From contig FN649749.1 of assembly GCA_000310025.1 (NCBI GenBank), positions 2,325,209 through 2,389,208 of the forward strand: a stretch of DNA of 64,000 nucleotides, in the 5' to 3' direction. The position numbers and the translations under genes are program-made. Below the pieces are notes generated by a model. That model was given only the letters and a program-made list of their open reading frames with translations. It had not been told where the DNA came from and made no database searches. Below, one piece after another: positions 1 through 20,954 of this stretch; the first letter of the stretch is position 1; each line of letters begins with the position of its first letter. This stretch comes from Ectocarpus siliculosus. Its lineage: Eukaryota; Sar; Phaeophyceae; Ectocarpales; Ectocarpaceae.

Positions 1-3000
1 CCGCTCCTGTCCCGCACCTCCGCCAGGCTGCTTTGCAGCTTGCGGTCGACCTCCCTCACCTGAGAAAGGGTTTGTTGTTGCAAGTGGCGTGCGTCGGGTG
101 TCTGCCGTTTCCATGAACGTATAGCCTTGGCGAACGGAGAAGAGGTTTTATCGCGCCAATCATGCCCTCCAGCTGCTTGAACGTCATCGATGGTACCATG
201 CCGTTTCATGTTGAAGGTGTGAGAAACTGATACTGTCGTGAGAGATACTTGTACGGAAACAGTCATTTAGATGCCACAAGGCAGGGCTAACACATCGCCG
301 TGTGCAAGGACAAGTACACCAGCTCCGACCGTGCCCTACTAGGCGAAAACCGTATCCATCCTTCGAAGATGCGCAAGAGAAGCCGTCTGCACATGCGACA
401 CACCGCATAACGGGGCACGCGTACACACATAGGAGAGAATACAACAACGGTGGGAACAGGACATACACAACAGGGCTCACTGTCCACGGCCAAGTCCAAC
501 CATAACATGAGGCTACGCATCAATCATAGCACACGCGTTCTTCTCGCGAGTATGCTGAGGTTCTACGATGTGAAAGGCGCACGTACATTATCCTTTACCG
601 GCTCTCCATTTTACCCTCCCTCTTATATATAGATATACATCTACCTCACTCCGGCACACGCACAACTTCTAGATGGTACAGGTCACGGACCATTTGGGGA
701 ACCGTTTGCGGAGGGCAAAACTGAATTGGTCTTGTTCCCTGCGATTGCTCCGTTCTTACGAGTACCATGCTTTCGGGCCTTTTCCCTCTCACACAGATAC
801 CAGACTCTCGACCAAGGTTCTCACAAAACCGAACGCATGTCCACTTTCCCGCCATGCTCTCATGATTCCCAACCACTTCTCAAAAACGCCAAACAGCAGG
901 AGCTCCCAGGTACTCCGGTTGCTACGTCTCTTCCTCTTGTCCCGCCCTCCGCCACACGCACCAACTTCTCGATGACGGGGTTGACGACCATGACAAACGC
1001 CGCCTCCGCCTCTTCCAAGCTCCGACTCCCCGCCCCCCTGCCGTCCTTGCCCGCGTCGCCCCCTCCCTTGGAAGAGGACGAGTCGCTCGCCTTCAGGGCC
1101 CGCTCCCACAGAAGCCTCTCCGCCGTCACGAGCTTCGTCGAAAAGTCCACGTAAAATCTGCAGTTTTTCGGTGGAGCGCATCTTCAAGACGGTTTCTTAG
1201 AAAATGCTTCGATGTATGCCATGACCGGAAGACTACTATCCCGTTCAAGACATAACCACAGCAGTTGAACGGGTTTGTGCCGTTCCTGTTCACGTTGTTG
1301 AAAACGAAAACAAGCATGCAGTTGGCGGGTGGAACGTTGTTTGCCGGTTGGCATTGGCTTCCGTGTTCCATTCGCTGAGGAGGGCAATGGGATGGTGGAT
1401 CCGTCTCCGATGGTTCGACCGCAATACCCTCGCCTAGGCAACAGGCAGTCAGATTGCCTCGCTCTACCCTACCCTCCGCCCCACACGTGTACCTGGTAGC
1501 CAACTACGGTACACACGTATTCGTGCCTACTTTACTGGCTGTGGCTCTCAACACACCCAAGAATCTACGATATCCAAAGAGAAGTAGAACAAAACAAATT
1601 GTACCGTATTCCCTTGTTTCCGGAGCGAGTTGTCGGTGTCTTAACCTGGGTTATTCTGTTTTTTGTTTTTTTCCCCACAACCTGGCTCTCTGCGGTCAAA
1701 GATCTTCCGAGCATGCGTGTACACCCATAAATCACGGCGGCAAGGATGGTGCAGCAGTGGGTCCATGTGTGGGGCTTACAGGGATGGGGACGCGGTATAT
1801 GTAAGGGTGACGAACAGGAGTACAGTAGTACTACTGCTGTACAGCAGTAGCAGCTATGCGGAGAGAAATAGGTCGTACAGCAGCAGTAGTTCCTGAGCAG
1901 GTGTGCATGCCTGTCTCCGACAGTAACCGTCCGCACAGAGGATGTACCTGTGCAAGCAATACCTGTTGGCACATCTTCTCCACCTCATCCTTGGACAGGG
2001 CATACGCAAGCGCATATACTAGCGGCGCTAGATGCGAAGACGCTGACGGGAAAACGCTTCACAGGAGCGCCAGATCGACGGAAAAAACGATCCGCTCATC
2101 AGAGAATCGAGACCATCATCCACTATCGCACAAAATGCATACAAATCATGATAAAATAGAGAGCTGTGATCGGAGCTGTGATCGGAGCTGTAGTCCCGAA
2201 AACCCTTGCCTTTGAGCGAAATTTTGCACAAAGCAGACGAACCACCCTTCACTCCCAATACTGGGAACCACACGCACCGCAATCACAACAACATCAAGCA
2301 CCGAGGGAGAACGTTAGCATCGGCTCCGGTGTGCGCTTTCTCTTCTCTCCTCCGCGGATGCGGCACCGGGTTGATCACATGTTCAGGGTGCTGTATGTAC
2401 CCTCTCCGGTGATAGTTTGCGTTAAAATCTTACAACACCGGTAGGCAGTAGATTGGATTTGGAAAGGATATCTGCCCCACGTCAGAGAGATTAGGCATGG
2501 GTGAATAGTATTGTACTATGTGAGTCCTGTGCGCATTGCTGATAAGCGTGCTTTTGGGGGTGGGCTGCCTGTGTCTCCTTGCTGGTCTCTATGGAGTATG
2601 TTTTTTGCTCTTTAGCCGAGGCACAACGGCGATCTTTCGGCACGTAAAGTGATCGGAGCTGAGAACGGAGCTGAATCGGCCTGTAGTCACGTAAGGATTA
2701 ATACTACCATATATACCATGTCGCGAATTTTCCGCCTACCTTAGCCAGGGCCCCCCTCCTCGTGCTTGCTGCCCTTTGGGGGTGATCTCGAACTTTGACT
2801 CCCACTTATCCAAGGCTGTCTTTACCGCCACTCTGCGCAGAAGAAAAAATGGGGGTGCATCCAAACCCAGACGGGATCCAGGGGATCAGGAAAGACAAAG
2901 ATCCTCCCGGGCATGGAGTTATTCCGTTAAAAAACGGGATAGACGCACATTCAACACCCGGCCCAACGACCGGGGGACTGATCGCAGCAATAAGAGAACG

Positions 3001-5506
3001 TCACCCATACAAAAGAGAGAGAGAGAGAGAGAACGAGAAATGCGCTTGCGAAATGTACCGGTAAGCACACGAATGGGAGAGAGAATGCACGGAAGGGTGA
3101 GAGAGGACACGACGAAAAATAGAAAGGAGCAAAGCAACAAAGAAACAAACGAATAAACGAACGAAGGAACAAAGAAACAGACGAAAACGAAAGAGAGAAA
3201 ATGAGAGAGCTCTCGAGTGCACTCACCTTCTCGCGGCGGTGTAGTTCTGCCGGAGCTGTCCGCTGTGTCTGAGGAGCGTGAGGCACTCCCCGATGGCCGC
3301 GAGGCTCTGGGCCACGTTGTCACTCAACGTGTTCACCGACTCGAACGTGTTGGTTTGCGTCTGTTCCCATGCGTTTCGATCCAATTTTGTCGCGAAGATG
3401 TTACCGCCAGGGTAAAAGGTGTTTTGTGCAAGGAAGGCGCGGGCAAGAAAGGCGCAGCGAGGACATCAGCGGATGGAAATGTCAGTGAAACCAAAGGCGT
3501 ACAACCGTCAGGCAAAAAACTGTCGGGATATTTCGCACCCCTTGGCGCCAAAGACCGTTTGAAGTTCCGCCAAAAGCGTTGCGCACACTCCAAAATACGA
3601 CGAAGAACACAGAGGAGCCTCACGAACTGTTGGTTGGTTCGCGCCCCTCCGTTTAGGATAGTTGCGCAGACTCGAATCCCAGACATTCACGTAAGTTGAA
3701 GGTCATCAGTTTCACCGCGGGAAACGACTGACGTCGGCTGGCAATACCACTAAGTGAAACTGCTGTGCATTGCGATCACGGCAACAATCTGCGAAGGCCA
3801 TGACGCTACTGCCTACTGTTGTGGGTCTATGTGCTTTCATGGTGCTAACTGGGTGGGCGGTATGCTGTTAGCTGGGGAACGTGATACCTATTTAGCACGC
3901 CAACAATGTGTGCCCAAGTCGACCGGTCACCAGACGCTTCGAACCCTTCCCCCGCGAGAGGTCGACACCAAAATCATGTTCCACTTTCTGCTGTGGTGTG
4001 CATTCGTGACGGATAACACAACCCGCGTGCTGTAGGGTGTTATTGCTATGGTCAGCTACGACGGCGGCATGCTCGAAAAGACGATCGCTCTGGACCCTGC
4101 TGCCCAAGAAAGCTGTCGTCGTCGCTTCCGGCCGACCGATGTTCGGCAAACCAGCTTGCGTTTGGACACAGGCGAACCCGATATCAAACATTCTACGCAC
4201 CATACGCACAGGGTCGTTAAGCCCTACTACAGTACCTGGAACTGGACAGCGGGCCCGACGGTGCGCATGAGCCTGTTAAACTCGTCGATGCACTCCTTGG
4301 CGGCCATGCTGGACAGCTCCTCCAGCCCCTTTATTGCCTCCTTCTGCGACTTGAGGCTGGGCCACTTTCGGAAGTACGCGATGGCGTCGTCGATGCGCCG
4401 CATCTGCGCCCGGTTGCGACACACCACGACACAATTACGCCGCATGTTCGACGAGAAAAAATCGTGCCTGGGCTTGTTGGAGACGAGTTATCCCGTAACC
4501 CCGCGGACTGCGCAAGGTTGTCAGTGTTTGTGCGTCTGTGTCTTTCATTGTAAGCATCGACCGCTCCAACTGCCTGACCAACGAGAACACATCAGTTTCA
4601 GTGCGGGGTAGGAAGAGGAAAACCCTTATGCAGGTCCTGCGAATGGGGAACCCGTGGATCACGGGCGAGGCTAGGCCTTCTCTCCGGGTTGAACGCATAC
4701 ATCTACTCGTCTTCGTTTTGGGCTCCCTCCGCGCACTGCTGCTGGTTCCGTTATCCTCCTTGTGCCCACTGCTCTCATCGCCAGCAGTGTGTTTTGCGTG
4801 TTTCCTCCTCTCAACCATGTACCTACCTCCTCGAGATACTCGACGGCACCGACGTTGCCGCGCATGCCCTTCTGCACGACGCCCCTCAGCTCCTTCTCCA
4901 GCAGGAAGCACTCGTTGATGCTCTCCATCTGTGCACGAGTGTCGCGGCGGACAGGCGTTATCATTTCCGGATAAGCTTGGTGTTGCCGGTCATATCTCCA
5001 AGCCCCCTCCACCTCAACCTCCTCCCGCCCGTTTGGACTAGGAAAACCACCGCCGCCTTTTCAGGCTACACGCGGCCGGTGTCCCGTCGGAGTTTGTATA
5101 CCGTAAGAGGCGGAGAGAATGGCATCCCCCCAGACCGCCTTTCGAAGTTCCATTGCTCGACCAAGGGAGTGCGGAAAGAGCCCGATACATTTACGAAAAG
5201 CCCGATTTTTCCAAAACCACCATTTTCGGTGTTGGCACAATCTGGGTTATGGAGCAATCTAGCTTTGAGAATCGCTCTACTGTAGGGGGGGTGCCGTTTC
5301 TCCGCCTCTTACGGCATACAGCAGGAGTGCACCGGACAAAGCGGACAGTACCAACATTGCACATTGCCGTCGTCTGCATCGTACATACATCGATTGCTCT
5401 AGACATTTGTGCCCTTGAGAGTAACGCAAGTGGCGACCAACGTGCTATCCCTCAACGTGTTCACGTCGCCAGCAGGAGACAGGGGCCTCATCACCTGATT
5501 CTGTCC

Positions 5507-5582
<76 letters not shown>

Positions 5583-6063
5583 GGTCCTCTCTAACCTCTG
5601 CTGCGAAGTGCAGCATGGAATGATTGACAACCCCGCCCAAGCGACAACCCCAGGAGAAGTCAGAGAATGGGTGGTGCCTTGGCTTGCACTTCACAACCAT
5701 TGTACATCGTACAACCCTCAACGGTGAAGTGCGGTATGCATAGTGCGGTGGAACAGCAGTGCGGCCGGACCTTATCAACAAGTGCCATGAAACTCCGCAC
5801 AATCACCCGACCACATCCTTAACGGCAGGGACTCTCACCTTTTCGATGGCACTGATGATGTTTCGTCGCGACGTGCTCAGCTTCGCGCTGATTTCCTTCA
5901 TGGGAAGCATCTCCCGCTCAAGCTTGCCGAGCCTGCCCTCGAAGTCCTCGCATATCCCCTTCATCTGCCGGGTCGACGACTCGAAGCTCGTCAACCCAGC
6001 GCCGAGAATCTCCACTCCCTTCGCCAGAGCCGCAGCGTTGACGATCTCTTTCTCGGCGCCCAT
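1..6063 (-). CDS. EXO70: EXO70-like exocyst subunit, 5' six exons (gene runs off the left edge)
   Basis: Exo70 belongs to the octameric exocyst complex, which tethers secretory vesicles to the plasma membrane through phosphoinositide and Rho contacts made by its C-terminus. Exons on the minus strand: 6063-5839, 4928-4827, 4403-4236, 3360-3227, 1157-962 and 59-1. Every junction has GT/AG ends and compatible phase, giving 275 codons up to the last exon plus 19 more. The N-terminal helices (residues 1-75) show the heptad-rich Exo70 start, with FESSTRQMKGICEDFEGRL followed by LEREMLPMKEISAKL. Exon 3 carries the family pattern RRIDDAIAYFRKWPSLKSQ followed by EAIKGLEEL. Exon 5 contains a low-complexity Ser/Gly insert (SSSSKGGGDAGKDG). 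The start is the first ATG of the first exon. The C-terminal domain lies outside the window. The family call rests on the N-terminal pattern only, so it is good but not certain. Confidence 0.78.
2163..2200. repeat. Three tandem copies of a 12-bp GATCGGAGCTGT unit
   Basis: GATCGGAGCTGT appears three times head to tail in an EXO70 intron. Two related, imperfect copies follow about 480 bp downstream near 2650 (GATCGGAGCTGA, GAACGGAGCTGA). No function is evident. Confidence 0.8.
3014..3036. repeat. (GA)n microsatellite in an EXO70 intron
   Basis: A short GA run inside the intron between EXO70 exons 4 and 5. It is followed to about 3200 by purine-rich sequence. Reading frames across it are artefacts of the repeat. 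Confidence 0.9.
5507..5583. repeat. (CT)n microsatellite in EXO70 intron 1
   Basis: About 37 CT dinucleotides with one interruption, between EXO70 exons 1 and 2. The Ser/Leu and Arg/Glu reading frames across it are not genes. Confidence 0.97.
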
Positions 6064-6252
6064 TCTGCGGGATTGTTGCTAAGCTTACTGTTCCTCAGGC
6101 GGCCGTCTGTGCAGCAGCACACAGCTGTGCTGCTACTGTACTTGTGCAGCTCGCAGCTCATCAAACCGCGCACGGAACATCTCAGGGGGTGACGCAGTTT
6201 GCAGAACCGCCACTCGCTCGGTGTGCTTATCGCTGATTGGTTGACATGTCAC

Positions 6253-6345
6253 GTTGATTCAGGGTGTCGGGCGTGTACGCTCTCATGGATTATCGCCACG
6301 CTCACGGGTTCTTGTCGTGAGCGTCTTGCACAGAAGATGATTCCA
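6253..6345 (+). repeat. Degraded solo-LTR-like fragment
   Basis: By eye this stretch aligns with the first 80 or so bases of the LTRs at 40770 and 42781. Shared blocks are GGGTGTCGG, GCGTGTAC, CACGCTC, TCTTGTCG, GAGCGT and TTGCACA. A hairpin centred on TTCTTGT is kept in both. Similarity fades after about 6345, so this is at most a truncated relic lying 190 bp upstream of the EXO70 start codon. Confidence 0.55.
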
Positions 6346-7388
6346 CATCCTTCTTTTTGACCCTGCTTGAGCACCCGCTGTATATGTTTTGTCTTGAATG
6401 CAGACTGGTCGAATTTTCGTCTTGATTTGAAACAAGGACGTGTGGAGGTTGGTTCCGCGAAACGCTGTGGGTATCTACATACATACATGTACAGACATTT
6501 GTCGGGGAACGGTCTCCTCTTTGTCTATTGTGTCCCGCGTGTGATTGCTGCCCCATCGGTTGTTGTCAAAATCTGTCAATATCAATTTCGAACAGCGATG
6601 AGAACACAGCTGTAGCTACCTGTACCAACGTTTGCCTCCCGGTACTTGTGCTTGGAGGCGGGCAGCTTGTTGTCAAAGGCGCAGAGAAGAAAGATTGACT
6701 CAGTGCGCCGGGCATACTAGCCCATGCACAGCAGAAGGGGATCGCCCCTCTACCAACACATACCGCCAATGATACACGAAACCCCCTAAATCCCTGTTGA
6801 TCAGTATCCAGTGCTGAGTATCCCTACAAACACATTGTGCATATTTTAGCACAAAACTCCGACACTCACACCACTTACCCCGGTGTTTCTGTAGTAATTG
6901 CGGCATGTAGGTAGCGCGTTGGGTGTGTGTTCGCTCAATAGAATTTTGTTGTTCGCTCTGATGTTCCTTGTGAACCTCTTTCATCAAAGCGCCCTTAGTC
7001 TCTCTCTCCAGACTAATGCAGATATAGTGATGTGCGTGTGAGCCCGTCTGATGCATTGCAACAAAATAATAGAAACGCGTGCAAATTGACGAACACAATG
7101 AACAGGATACAACAAGCGCCAGGGTTGTTCGGCAAGTTACCGAAAATCTATTCATCGACAAAATGTGTCGACTTCCGAGTACAACTTCAGGCGAAAATCC
7201 AAGGGTGCATCAAACAATGGACTCCCACGGTCGATTCGGAGGCGAGCGCACAAAGCCACTGACGCCAAGCCTGCTGCACATGCACACGGTGCTCTGTAGT
7301 ATCAATTGTCTATCTAGTGGTTTGTAGTTGAGTCCTCCCCTTAGAAAACTCTACCGCAGTCATCGCAAGCGATTGAGGCAATTGGGAC

Positions 7389-7389
<1 letters not shown>

Positions 7390-7431
<42 letters not shown>

Positions 7432-7438
7432 TCTCTCT
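7390..7438. repeat. (CT)n microsatellite
   Basis: About 24 CT units just beyond the fumarase stop codon, with one CCCT interruption. Confidence 0.95.
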
Positions 7439-7604
7439 GACACTAGGGAAAGCAGGTGACGAAAAAGCAAAGATTGCGCAACACGAGAAACAACGAAAGC
7501 ATCCCCCGACGACCTACAACCAACCCAAACAACGACGACGACATCTCCGAATGTTTCCCGTGGAAGGCAGGCGCCTCTTCGCATCCCCAGTCCCCGCCCG
7601 GCAC

Positions 7605-16318
<8,714 letters not shown>

Positions 16319-16759
16319 TCGCGGTAAGCGGCCGATTGTCGTGAAGAATACGGCGGTGCAGGCTCTACAGCAGTGCCTACGTCGGGTGGAGGTGGAACAT
16401 GACACCACCCACAGCTGCAATTGCGGCGGAACTACTGTGTACACAAGGAGCACCAGGTTCGGCGCAGGGGTATACCAGCGAATTTCTATTCCAATCTGCG
16501 GAGCTTCCTACAAACACCGCACGAGATGTGACCGCACAGTCCACAACAGAAGCCCTGACTGGGTATACCAGCTGGTTTCTATAAGCTCCTGCTGCTGCAT
16601 CATTCGAATCAACAGCACAGCCATATCAGAGGCAGCACATAATGGACCCGTTCGCTAACAACGCGCGTGGGTGGCGTCGAGCGCATTTGAACCCACTACA
16701 CACTGCTGCCCTTCCTTGCTGGTTCCCTATGTATGTAGAGCGGCGCACTCTAGCCGTTC
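16319..16759. other. Region between the fumarase 5' end and the ankyrin pseudogene
   Basis: It should hold the fumarase promoter and 5' untranslated region. It is rich in CAGCTG/CAGCAG words and contains a direct repeat of TATACCAGC(G/T)(A/G)(A/G)TTTCTAT near 16470 and 16562. No coding exon can be defended. Confidence 0.5.
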
Positions 16760-17950
16760 GTGCTTGCAAAGAGCAGGATCGGTTGACATCGACCAAGGCG
16801 ATGCTCAGCGTTGGGTCACTCCTCTGATGATGGCCACTCACGTGGGTAACTTCCGCATAGGAAAGGCCCTGATCGCCAACGGAGCCAACGTGTCAATGGT
16901 GGCCGTCGACAGCAGTCACACGGCCATCCATGCTGCACTATAATACTGTGCTGATGATCGGGGCTGGTGCCGACCTCGAGGTCATGACATCTCAAGGCTC
17001 CACACCGCTTCACAAGGACGCATTAGAAGGGAGATCTGAAGTGGTGGGAGTGATGATCAGGGCACTCGCGAATCCCAACAGTCGGATGTTATGCGGAGCG
17101 GCACCGTTGCACATCGCGGCTCAGTTCGGACCCGCGAACGCGACGGGGGAGCTGCTTCGTGGGAAGGCGAACCCGTTCTTGACCAAAAAAGGGAATTCAT
17201 CATCGGGGGATACTGCCATCCCAATGGACGTAGCCGTCCAAAATGGGCACTCGGACGTGGTGCGCAAGCTAGTCCAGTGGAGAGGTTGTGGTGTCGCAAA
17301 TGCCGGCAGTCAAGCTTGTCAAGCGCTCTTTTTTGCTGCGTCGGAACAACACCTGGTCATCATGGCCATTCTGACTGGAGCAGGCGTGGTGGACTGGGTG
17401 GGCCTATCTCTCTTGGGTGCCGCCGAAAGTGCCCTTGAGGCATCCGTCAAGTTTCTCTTGCGGCAACGGTACCACGAGAGCACACGGAGCGTTGAATACT
17501 CGTACGTCAACGCCAGCGACACTGACGGCTGGACGCCCCTGGCTCATAGTATTCAGCGGTGCTGTTCGCACGCCGCCAGGATCATACGTTTGCTATTTGA
17601 CGCGGGAGCAGATGTGGCATCGGCTGTTCGAGTCACAAATTCGAATGGACAACAGGAATACTCCGGGACGCCTCTGGCTGTCGTGACGTCGTGCATCCGT
17701 GAGAAGGTTTTAGCGAACGGCACGCCCGCTACGGAGGAGCACCTGTACATGCTGGAGGCCATCGGTCGCCTGCTGCTGTTGGAAATCGAGGGTGTCTTGG
17801 ATGTGGGCAAGCGACGCTCCCCTCATCGGCCATGCTGGACCACCGCTGATGCTTATGTTGCCGACCCTGCAGCTACGGAAACAGCGACGTGGCGTGCTTG
17901 CGGCAGCGATCTTGAGGTGGGGAGGGCGACAGGTCACTGAATGTACGACA
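16760..17950 (+). pseudogene. Ankyrin-repeat protein pseudogene (coding sequence split over three frames)
   Basis: Ankyrin repeats bind protein partners. Here the repeats can be read only by changing frame. Frame one (about 16780-16935) reads DIDQGDAQRW, TPLMMATHVGN and ALIANGANVS, ending HTAIHAAL then stop. The next frame (16940 to about 17810) resumes with GAGADLEVMTSQGSTPLH and continues through GAAPLHIAAQFG, AIPMDVAVQNGHSDVVRKL and IIRLLFDAGADVASAV. A third frame (about 17830-17950) carries a basic C-terminal block, PTLQLRKQRRGVLAAAILRW. At the first break, part of one repeat is missing between HAAL and GAGAD. Two frame changes with lost residues and no splice sites between them indicate a dead copy. 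An alternative is one or two sequencing errors in a live gene of about 380 residues. An intron acceptor near 16770 may mark the exon start. Confidence 0.8.
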
Positions 17951-20368
17951 TGAAGCGTTCGGTAGACGGAGCCCACCGCCAGATGACAACCGCTTCTGAT
18001 GCTCGAGAATCGCGGCGTAATAATAGCCAAAACCAGCCACCTCGTTGCCAAGTTCTGGTTTCGGCCAACCATTGGCGCTGAATCGATTGTCGGTGTATCA
18101 TGTACTTTAGACGACGAGTGGCCCCTTCATGACAACGTGGTGACTCTTCACTGGTTGCTTTTGGTGGGAGAGTATCCGTACAGTAGGTGGTGGCCGATAG
18201 GTTCATTTCATTTGCAGGAGGACTTTCTTCGGTTTTTGCCGCCACGCTGAGTGAAGCGAGTCACAAGACGAAGGTTGTTGGCGTTGGAATTCTTGACTTC
18301 TTCATGTTGTGCGTCGTTGTGTACAGGGAGTTTCAGCTGAGAGACGCACGTTTTTCGGACGTTTCTTTTTTCAAGATGATTTTCCTGCTGCCGAAAAGAG
18401 AAATTTCCGCAGTGCAGAGAGAAACAATATTCGTCTCCGTGCCATGCACGATAACAGCGGAGACGGTGATGCCACCCCAGAAAAAGGGGGCGACCCCTTC
18501 CACACAATCCACAGGGGTGCTGTAGCTGAAAAGCGCCTGTGGGTTGACCAGCCGTAGCCCAAGCACACGTTGGTAAGTTGCGCGAAGGATACATGCCTCA
18601 TCAGGAGCCCGAAAAGTGGAGACCAGCAGCTTCCAGTCCTCCCCGAGCATAGCCTTGCCAGAAGAAAATCCGGGCGGCAGCGTGTCCCAGCACCACGGGG
18701 AGCAATCCCCCGCGACCAGTTTCTTTCGCGTTCTGAGGCCAGCAGCGTGAGCGGTGTGCCGCTGGGGGCCTGGTTGGCCTGAAATCGAGGCTATACGCGC
18801 CAGCCTCGATCGCAGCGGGTGTCAACTACGGTAGCAGCCCTTGGAGATCTCATCCTGTGGCGTATGCGAGAAGGTGCGGAGAGTCTTCCCCGATGCTGCC
18901 GTGTTCTGGGAGCTCGGCTAAGCCGGCTGTGAACTCTGGCGTGCTCCGTCGGGGATGGGCGGGACATTCTTCGTCGGCTTGCTTGTTGCTGCTGGGCTTT
19001 GATCTCACGGCACGCCGCAGCTGGCCTCGACTGCACGCCGACAAGCCCAGGTGAGACGGATTTCTACCCCTGCTGCGGTTTCGACACCCTCACACACCCT
19101 AGGATCGAGGTAAAATCGGACTGTTCGGCCGTTCCTTGCCCGTCGACCAGCAGCTGATCGAGTCTCTGCTTCCTCACTGCAGCAAATTGGGTCGCCGTTT
19201 TTTGCTGTGTGGTGCACTAGGCGTGTGGAGTGCGTTTCGAACCTTGCTGAGGGCGCAAGGTTTGTTTGTTCTGCCTGCACCAAAGGGCATCCGCAGCCAG
19301 GAGCGAGGAAACGCAAAAAATATATATGCCGGTTTTTTTAAAGTCAGCGCCCCCTCTCCTATCACATGCCTTCACAAAAAATAAGTCAACCGTGTCTGCA
19401 CTCAACGAACAAATGCAATTTTTCGTTTACTAGTAATGCCCTGTGTGCTCTCGCTGCGTTCCCCTTGTGTTTTTCTCTGTTTTCGCATAGCATATCATGC
19501 CACACAGCAATCCGAGAGGCTTGTTAAAGCACGATAAACACATTGAATTTTGTATTCTCCGCCTCGTCTTGCCCTCGGCACGAAAAAAACAAGTGAAAAT
19601 TCAATCCCCTCCACAACCGCAGCCTATTTTTGGTACACTTTTGCACCGCTGCTGTGCCATGCGGTTACCGCTTTATTTTGCGTCTCTACTCTACTGCACG
19701 TCGAACGAACATGAAGCAGTGCTGAAATGTACATGCACCATCCAAAAAACAAGCACCACGCAGGGCTGGCTCTAAAATCATCGCAGCACCTCCGACCCGA
19801 AAACTTGTCTGATGCTTAGCATATGTTACTGTTGTGCTTCGTGAAAATAATGGAGTACTGGAGAGCGCGAAAGTTTCTTCGTGGCTTTCTCCTTCGTTCT
19901 GCGTCCTGCCTGCTGTCTCCCATACCTTGCCCCCCCCAAAAAAGGCAACCCCCCTGTTGAAGTACAGCGCATTACTGCTGTAGGATGTGTGTAGTAGAAT
20001 AGATGCAGCTGTATGATTGCTGTATACAATGATACGTACATGCGGTGTGATATGTGACGTTTGGTAGAACGTAACATGTGTGACGAGTTCTAGCGAGGAG
20101 CTCACGAATGAATCGATGGTTGAGCAGAGGATTGTATTTGTAGCGAGATCACGAGGTGTTGCGAGCCCCACCGGGTTCACTCCCCAACTATCCCTCAACA
20201 TCTCACCTCTGCAACTGAGCTAGGCTCCGGTGCCACCGGCAGGCAATAATGAAAGTCCCATTGAGGAAACAATGATACCAACTTCAGTCTCGCCGACTGC
20301 ACACAGGCTTAACCGCCTGCAGACACGACCCTTGGGTACAGGGCACCTCGACACTACACATTTCTACA
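17951..20368. other. Gene-free region, nothing recognised
   Basis: Reading frames here are short and show no family pattern or coherent exon set on either strand. A tRNA-like block at about 20140-20225 (minus) was considered and rejected. The sequence becomes AT-richer from 19300. Confidence 0.5.
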
Positions 20369-20432
20369 CCCCCACCCCCCCGCGTGGTGGAAGTAGTGGT
20401 GAAAACGTAGTTCGAGGAAAGCCTATGGCTTA

Positions 20433-20945
20433 AGATACCTGGGGAGCGGGGTGAGAACGATTTTGTTTCTAGGGAACGTATACGTCCCACCGTCGTCGAA
20501 GAAAGTCGCAAGCAAGGCGCAGGAAAACTTCGCACAAATTGGGGAAGATGTCCAGGGGTTTAGTAGGAAGGGAGAAGTTGTCATGGTTGGCGATTTCAAC
20601 TCCAGAGTAGGGAAAGCTTCCAGTAGAGGACAGGCGATCGGGCAGCACGGACAAGACAAAGTGAATGGCAACGGAGTGAGGATGCATGAATTCTTGGGAA
20701 GCAACGAGCTGATGGATTTTACGGTAGGAGGGAATGCGATAAGCCGGAGTTCCCCCGGCAAAGGGCAGTTTGCAATGAATACTCCATCCTCGACTACATC
20801 CTGGTAGATAGGGGAGCACACAGATCCCAGAGCTGCACGTAAGTGCGATAGATATAGGTTCGACCGACCATTTCTCATATGGGCAAACATTGACCGATCT
20901 AGAAAGACGGAGAGTGAGAAACAGAGGAAAGTATTCCGTTGGAAA
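20433..20945 (+). pseudogene. Frameshifted endonuclease (EEP/APE-type) domain of the LINE
   Basis: In the first frame GNVYVPPSSK, GEVVMVGDFNSRVGK and MHEFLGSNELMDFTV match the central part of the exonuclease-endonuclease-phosphatase fold that nicks the target, with the GDFN metal-site motif. That frame stops at 20805. The expected continuation (YSILDYILVDRGAHRS) lies in another frame from about 20775. The STDH motif and the following LIWANIDRS lie in different frames again near 20855-20880. At least two or three indels are therefore needed to explain it, so the domain is inactive in this copy. The N-terminal catalytic strand is missing. Confidence 0.8.
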
Positions 20946-20954
20946 GTAGAACGT

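Larger units (their letters stand above)
6064..7604. other. Intergenic region upstream of EXO70, downstream of fumarase
   Basis: No coding exon could be supported here. The interval separates two genes transcribed in the same (minus) direction, so it should hold the fumarase 3' end and the EXO70 promoter. It contains CAGCTGTG/CTGCTACTG-rich sequence at 6100-6150, a degraded LTR-like fragment at about 6253-6345, and a CT microsatellite at 7390-7438. Confidence 0.6.

Noticed and set aside
5445-5802. Arg/Glu-rich and Ser/Leu-rich frames
   Set aside because: Produced by the CT microsatellite. The same applies near 3000-3200, 7400 and 14900.
20140-20225. tRNA-like block on the minus strand (TAGCTCAGTTGCAGAG followed by a B-box-like GGGCTCGCAACACC)
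   Set aside because: An A-box-like word is present, but no acceptor stem, anticodon stem or correct spacing could be drawn. At most it is a tRNA-derived relic.
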